64,000 nucleotides of DNA from Pseudoscleropodium purum (Eukaryota > Streptophyta > Bryopsida > Hypnales > Brachytheciaceae): positions 10,354,001 through 10,418,000 of the forward strand of contig OZ017803.1 of NCBI GenBank assembly GCA_963969395.1, given 5' to 3'. Under the pieces are notes generated by a model that worked only from the letters and a program-made list of their open reading frames with translations, did not search any database and was not told the origin of the DNA. Positions within the stretch are counted from its first letter, which is position 1. Every line of letters begins with the position of its first letter. This document shows, piece by piece, positions 59,501 through 64,000 of the stretch. Position numbers and translations under genes: made by a program.

Positions 59501-61331
59501 ATGAAACTGGATTCTTCCTTCCCAATTCGCTCAAATTCGGAGTACTGTAACCTAATCCGCTAAAAATTGAAGAGTACTTCGAATGAGTTTCTTCAAATCA
59601 AGCGCCTTTATCGTCAGTACGTCGGGTAAAACCTACTGGAATAGCCGAGATGCAGCTAGGTTAAAGTTAGAAATGCAAGACCGAAAAGTATCAGCTGCAG
59701 AGACAGTGCACCTAAATGACACAGAAATGCTTACATTAGAACGAAAGGATAACTTCACAATTCTCTTAGGCATGCCACGTTACCAAATCACAAAGTACTC
59801 GTAGCCAAAATCAACGCCTTGTACCCTAATCCGCTCAAATTCAAGTATCCTACTGGGACATAAGCGATGTCTCATTAGAATGTGCACACCTAACTTGGAA
59901 AACACAATAGACATGCAGTGCAAAAAATACAGATTACACTTTGGGCTCGAGTATTACTAGCTTGGCATATTGAGGTAGTCATTTGCACACAAATGACCAA
60001 TCGGCAGCAGCAAACACAATTGTGAGTACTAGCCAGCCCCGAGATGCACCAGGCAATATAATGCATATGTATGCAGACCTAGATTAATTCTAAGAACGCA
60101 GGAAATCGCATCCAATCTTCCGAAGCTTAATCACTAGTAATGTTCAATCATGGACTGCGCCTTAATTTCATGAACAATACAACTCAGTCATCATCCACGC
60201 ATCTCCAGCATCACAAGATCTTGACTAAGTGTGAAGTCTCGGACAGACAGACACGAAGCCAATCTCTGTCCTAATTCTCTCTCCCAGCCAGATTCTACCA
60301 GCCTTTGACAACGCAATTGCGCGCAAGCTAGAAACAGCCCGCTTGTCAAGTTTAGAAAGCAATTTCATGGCTAACTCAAATTCACTGTCATTGGTTTACT
60401 AGACCGATACACGACCATTTCGCAAGCAAAGCTCTCGACAAAAGAGCTGCAAAAACGATCAAAATTAGTTCCAACCTCAACGTTACTATTGAATGTACGT
60501 AAGCAAATGAACTCCAAGTCGCTCACAAGAAACCAGCCTCAAGAAGCGTGGTGACGAATTGATCAAACACAAGAAGCCGCATCAGATCAATGGCGAGGTA
60601 TTGCTCCAATGCGAATTCTTTCTTCTACGAGGCCGGCCATGGGAGCCAGCATTGTAGCCTAATCAAAATCAATTCCTTTTTGCATCATTGAGCAAAAATG
60701 ATTATGTTATGTAGCGTTCAGAGAGGCTGACTTTTCCTCTCAAGAGTTCTCATCCATGAAATTCATCCACACATCTTGGTGAATTGAAGTACGCTTTAGT
60801 AGCAGGATACAATAGTGGCAATACATTTATGGTGTGTTTCATTATTTGTTGCTAATTCTAGGATCAAATAAACAAAAACAACAAACAAATGTGAAGAAGG
60901 TTTGGCAATAATTAATCCAAAGAATCCATTGAATCAAATATCATTTTCACTTATCTATTTTCCAGCCAAAAAAATTTGATGGTGAATTGATGGGATTGAC
61001 TTCATTGGTGATCATAGGAGTGAAGTGTAGAGACATCATTTTGGGTCATAACAACTACTATAGAAATAGCTTTGCTTTGCTCTTAATATGCATTTACCTC
61101 TAGACATCCCATATGAATTCTATCAATATAGATGAAGATATTATTTAGGTGCCATTATTGTAGTCCTTAAGGTCATTAAATATGTAAAGACACGGCCTTT
61201 ATAACCAAAGCAACTATCAAAATTCTTGTATTATTTAGGATTTTCGATATAAACATGACATAGGCTATTTGCCTCAATTTGTCATAATACATTTTAACAT
61301 GTTAGGACCACATTTGTATCACAAGGAAAAT
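59501..61331. other. More balanced intergenic segment, no gene recognised
   Basis: 59490-60700 is less AT-rich. A phrase CCTAATCCGCTAAAAATTGAAGAGTACT (59550) returns in part at 59827 (CCTAATCCGCTCAAATTCAAGTATCCTACT), a diverged tandem of about 277 bp. The frame at 59583-59804 has no recognisable domain. Confidence 0.35.
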
Positions 61332-61466
61332 GGGGAATAGTTACCCCCTCAAGTAAAGCTTTGGAGTTGCAACTTGCCACCCCCTCCCCACAAATTTTCT
61401 TGAAATAGAAAGTTGGGGGGTCAAGTTGCAACCCCAAAGCTTTACCCGGGGAGGTAATGCCTCCCC
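61332..61466. mobile_element. Foldback MITE with about 55-bp inverted arms
   Basis: The left arm GGGGAATAGTTACCCCC...GTAAAGCTTTGGAGTTGCAACTTG (61332-61390) pairs with the right arm CAAGTTGCAACCCCAAAGCTTTAC...GGTAATGCCTCCCC (61408-61466). About 19 of 20 bases match around AAAGCTTT. The loop is under 30 bp. It is non-coding. Confidence 0.78.
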
Positions 61467-61844
61467 AATCTCCCTAAATATAAAACAACCAGATTTTTTT
61501 AATCTAAGTGTTTATAAAGTTCATTATATTTGTTCTCCTTGTTCATCAAATTAGGCAACTTGTCTTTCGAGTTAAATGACCTATTCATCAAACTAAATTG
61601 CCTACTTGCCAAGCTAGATGGCTTGTCCATCGAGTTGATCAACCTCATAAATTGTTGAGCTATTTAGTCAAATGATCCTATCTATGTAGATTGCAACTGC
61701 TTTCATACACATTCTATCATAATGGACATTGGGGTTGAAGGTTGATATTATGACAAACATATTAACATCACAATGTGATGTGATACAAACAATCTTGGTA
61801 TTATTAGGAAGAATTTTGGAAATATAGTTATTAGGCACTCAAAG

Positions 61845-62395
61845 TGCATAGTGATACTTTGTGTCACTATACACTCCCCCCCTCAAATTTTATTTTACCA
61901 CCTCCACTCACCCCCACCTATCATTAAGAATTTGATTTAAATTTTTTTATCTCACCATCTTTCACCCCCACCCCCTCTTGTAATCTTCAGAATCAAAGTT
62001 CTTGACAAACAATATGGGACAATTGATCCCGTATCCAATACTGTATCCGTATTTAGTACTCGTATTCAGTACACGTATTCAGTATGCATATTCAGTACCC
62101 GTATTCAGTACCCATATTCAATATCCATATTCAATATCCATATTCAGTACACGTATTTAGTACTCATATCCAGTACCCATACCATATTCGTATTCATATT
62201 CAGTATTTGTATTTTATATTTGAATGGCTCAAATTAAATTTCACAAGATCAACGTCTTGTGATTTTTTGAGAAATCAACGTCAATTTTGAGAAGCATTTT
62301 TTTTCAAAAAAATCAACGGCTCACAAATTTTTTGAGAGAGGAGAGAGGGAACTAATGGGAAACTGGGGTGGCAGGCGAGTTTCAGTGTATAGTTA
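61845..62395. repeat. Dispersed repeat with 12-bp minisatellite and terminal hairpin, copy 2
   Basis: This is the inverted counterpart of 26800-27232. The hairpin AGTGCATAGTGATAC-TTT-GTGTCACTATACACT lies at the left (about 61842-61875). CAATATGGGACAATTGATCC is at 62010. A degenerate 12-bp array CCGTATTCAGTA/CCATATTCAATA (62035-62215) has about 14 units. A TTTTTTGAGAAATCAACG block and TTTTTTGAGAGAGGAGAG follow. It ends near AGTGTATAG at 62391. Confidence 0.68.
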
Positions 62396-63404
62396 GACCA
62401 ATAGGTGCATTTTTTAAGCTAATAGTAAAATCATCCATTGAACCATTAACTTCAATCCATAGCATTTGTATAGGATTAAATAAAATGCATATCCTAACTT
62501 AGCCCTATTTCACAAGCTTGTTTTTTGGTCACTTCTACAAAGGACATGTTAAAAAACTCTTCAATAGCAATCGTATGCATACAAATTAAACCACATTACA
62601 AAAATTTTGAGGCCTACAAAGGACTACTAGGTTTGCACTATTACGGTGCAATTATGAAAAATAAAAAATAATATTATATTTTTTAAATTTGGAATATGAC
62701 GTGGCACTATTGGTGACACATCAATGACACATCAAAATGACTAATTTTTAAATATTTTCTTATTTTTTAATATGATTTTTTTCCAATTATTTTTTCTGTA
62801 ATTGCACCATGGGGTTGTTGAAAATCAAAAATTCACAAGCTTCTACAAGCCTCAAAATTTTCCTTATGTTCTTTGATGTTGGTAGATACATACACATCTT
62901 TTTTATTTTCTAGTGAATGCCAAAATTGCAATGCAATATAATATTGAGACAAGCATTATAGATGTTCTTCACCAAGATATGTTCATTTATTAGCCTTTTT
63001 AATTGTAGTCCAGGAGGTGTTTTGGCCACAAGACTATAGACAAAAATTTTGCTAGATGTGAAATTATTGAAAATAGGGGAGCCAAAATGTAAAAAGTAAC
63101 TATACCAAATTAGAGAATGAGTGATAGACAATGTGTGCAAAAAATTAGATTGATGCATTGTTGGTATTGCAAAAATTAGAGTTTTTTAGTGTATACAACA
63201 TTGTTGACTTCAAGGTTTGAAAAATGCAAGAATATTAGCAAATTTACAAAAGATTCACTTCAAGGACTTTTGGATTTAATGAACATTGCTTTTATGATTC
63301 ATATAGAGTAATCAATATTGAAAAATACACCTTCAATGTGTAAAAATACATGATTAGTACAAGAAGCAATTGACATGGATATATACAAAATCTTCAACTC
63401 AAAA
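62396..63404. other. AT-rich intergenic DNA
   Basis: No gene is supported. 62640-62810 has A/T runs with a GACGTGGCACTATTGGTGACACATCA segment, reminiscent of the A/T-run repeat at 25.2 and 48.1 kb. Confidence 0.4.
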
Positions 63405-63408
63405 TTAA

Positions 63409-64000
63409 CCCCTAAAGGATCAAAATGTTTTTTTTGGCAATATAGCAATTTTGGGCAACTCACTACAAATGGAATTTTTATTTTTATTTTTATTTTTGAA
63501 AATTTCACACAACATGTGCCCAAGGAGTAGCTTTAAGGGCTTAAGGCCCAACAATTTTCTAACTTTTGACTACATAGTTAAAAAGTTATTATATGATATG
63601 TAATTTTCAATGAACTGTGGGCAAATGAGCAACTCAAAAATTTCTTTAAAATTTTTTTTTTATAGAAATAAAAATTTGAAATTGGTTTTTTAGATTTATA
63701 TATACAAAAAAAACTTTGAATCATTCTATTTTGATTAATGATATGAAAGTTATGAGTTTTAGTTTGTAGATAGTTATGGAATCTCTACTTTAAGATTAAC
63801 TTTGAAGTTCTTTATTCAACTCAATTTTCAATATTTTTGAAAAAAATAAAAACATTGGGTATAGATTGTTTATTACAAGATTACAACCATTGGATTGACA
63901 TTTTTAATTCTATAACTAAATTCTTAACAATTTAATATTTTAAATCATTCTATACTTCTTTCTAATTTACTATTTTTTTTCTATATGTTGTATAATTTGA
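63409..64000. mobile_element. TTAA-flanked CCCCTAAA-type element, cut by window end
   Basis: TTAA (63405-63408) is followed by CCCCTAAAGGATC. The interior matches the 5323 copy (AAATTTGAAATTGGTTTTTTAGATTTATAT, AACTTTGAATCATTCTATT, GTTATGAGTTTTAGTTTG). The right end lies beyond the window. Confidence 0.7.

Noticed and set aside
1..64000. CRISPR arrays, bacterial operons, tRNA or rRNA genes
   Set aside because: No regularly spaced identical repeats with unique spacers, no Shine-Dalgarno-led gene strings, and no paired tRNA A/B boxes were seen. Covariance-model searches could still reveal small RNAs I cannot detect by eye.

Overview
The window looks like nuclear DNA of a land plant, probably a non-seed lineage (bryophyte or lycophyte). 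The supporting signs are long AT-rich intergenic DNA full of decayed mobile elements, compact plant genes with GT-AG introns, and two pseudogene families (a kinase-like protein and a DUF7869-type transposon protein) that I associate from memory with moss, liverwort and lycophyte genomes. The lineage is an inference. Nothing is bacterial: there are no operons, ribosome binding sites or CRISPR arrays, and I found no tRNA or rRNA gene.

Only two genes look intact, and both are on the minus strand. A two-exon dCTP pyrophosphatase (DCTPP1/MazG-like, 165 aa) lies at 38886-40679. An 11-exon 2-oxoglutarate/Fe(II) dioxygenase (329 aa) lies at 48737-53024, and all its splice phases close to one 990-nt reading frame. 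Three broken coding regions are on the plus strand: a transposon-like ORF at 718-1988, a kinase-like ORF at 3426-4927, and a DUF7869-like transposon protein at about 19170-22230.

The rest is layered repeats. (1) At least eight complete copies of a very GC-rich, CpG-dense MITE, 250-454 bp, with CAGGGTTGAC termini. Each has an 8-bp target-site duplication (seven perfect, one 7/8), so it is hAT-type. Truncated or related GC-rich blocks sit just upstream of the first two pseudogenes. (2) A family of roughly 0.6-0.95 kb elements with CCCCTAAA-type ends flanked by TTAA. One copy fills most of intron 7 of the dioxygenase gene. (3) A solo LTR at 7676-8313 with a 5-bp duplication, a strong TATA box and an array of heat-shock-element-like GAA/TTC triplets. 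(4) Two diverged copies of a repeat of about 3 kb (9.2-12.1 kb and 43.9-47.3 kb); the first is interrupted by two GC-rich MITEs inserted 20 bp apart. (5) Foldback and Stowaway-like MITEs, tandem minisatellites (several inside or next to the two genes), and simple repeats.

Layout: 0.3-5 kb, GC-rich blocks and two pseudogenes; 5.3-18.8 kb, MITE, LTR and repeat-rich DNA; 17.7-22.6 kb, DUF7869 element; 22.6-34 kb, AT-rich DNA with small MITEs and tandem arrays; 34-42 kb, a more unique segment with the pyrophosphatase gene; 42-48 kb, repeats; 48.7-53.4 kb, the dioxygenase gene; 53.5-64 kb, repeats and unassigned AT-rich DNA.
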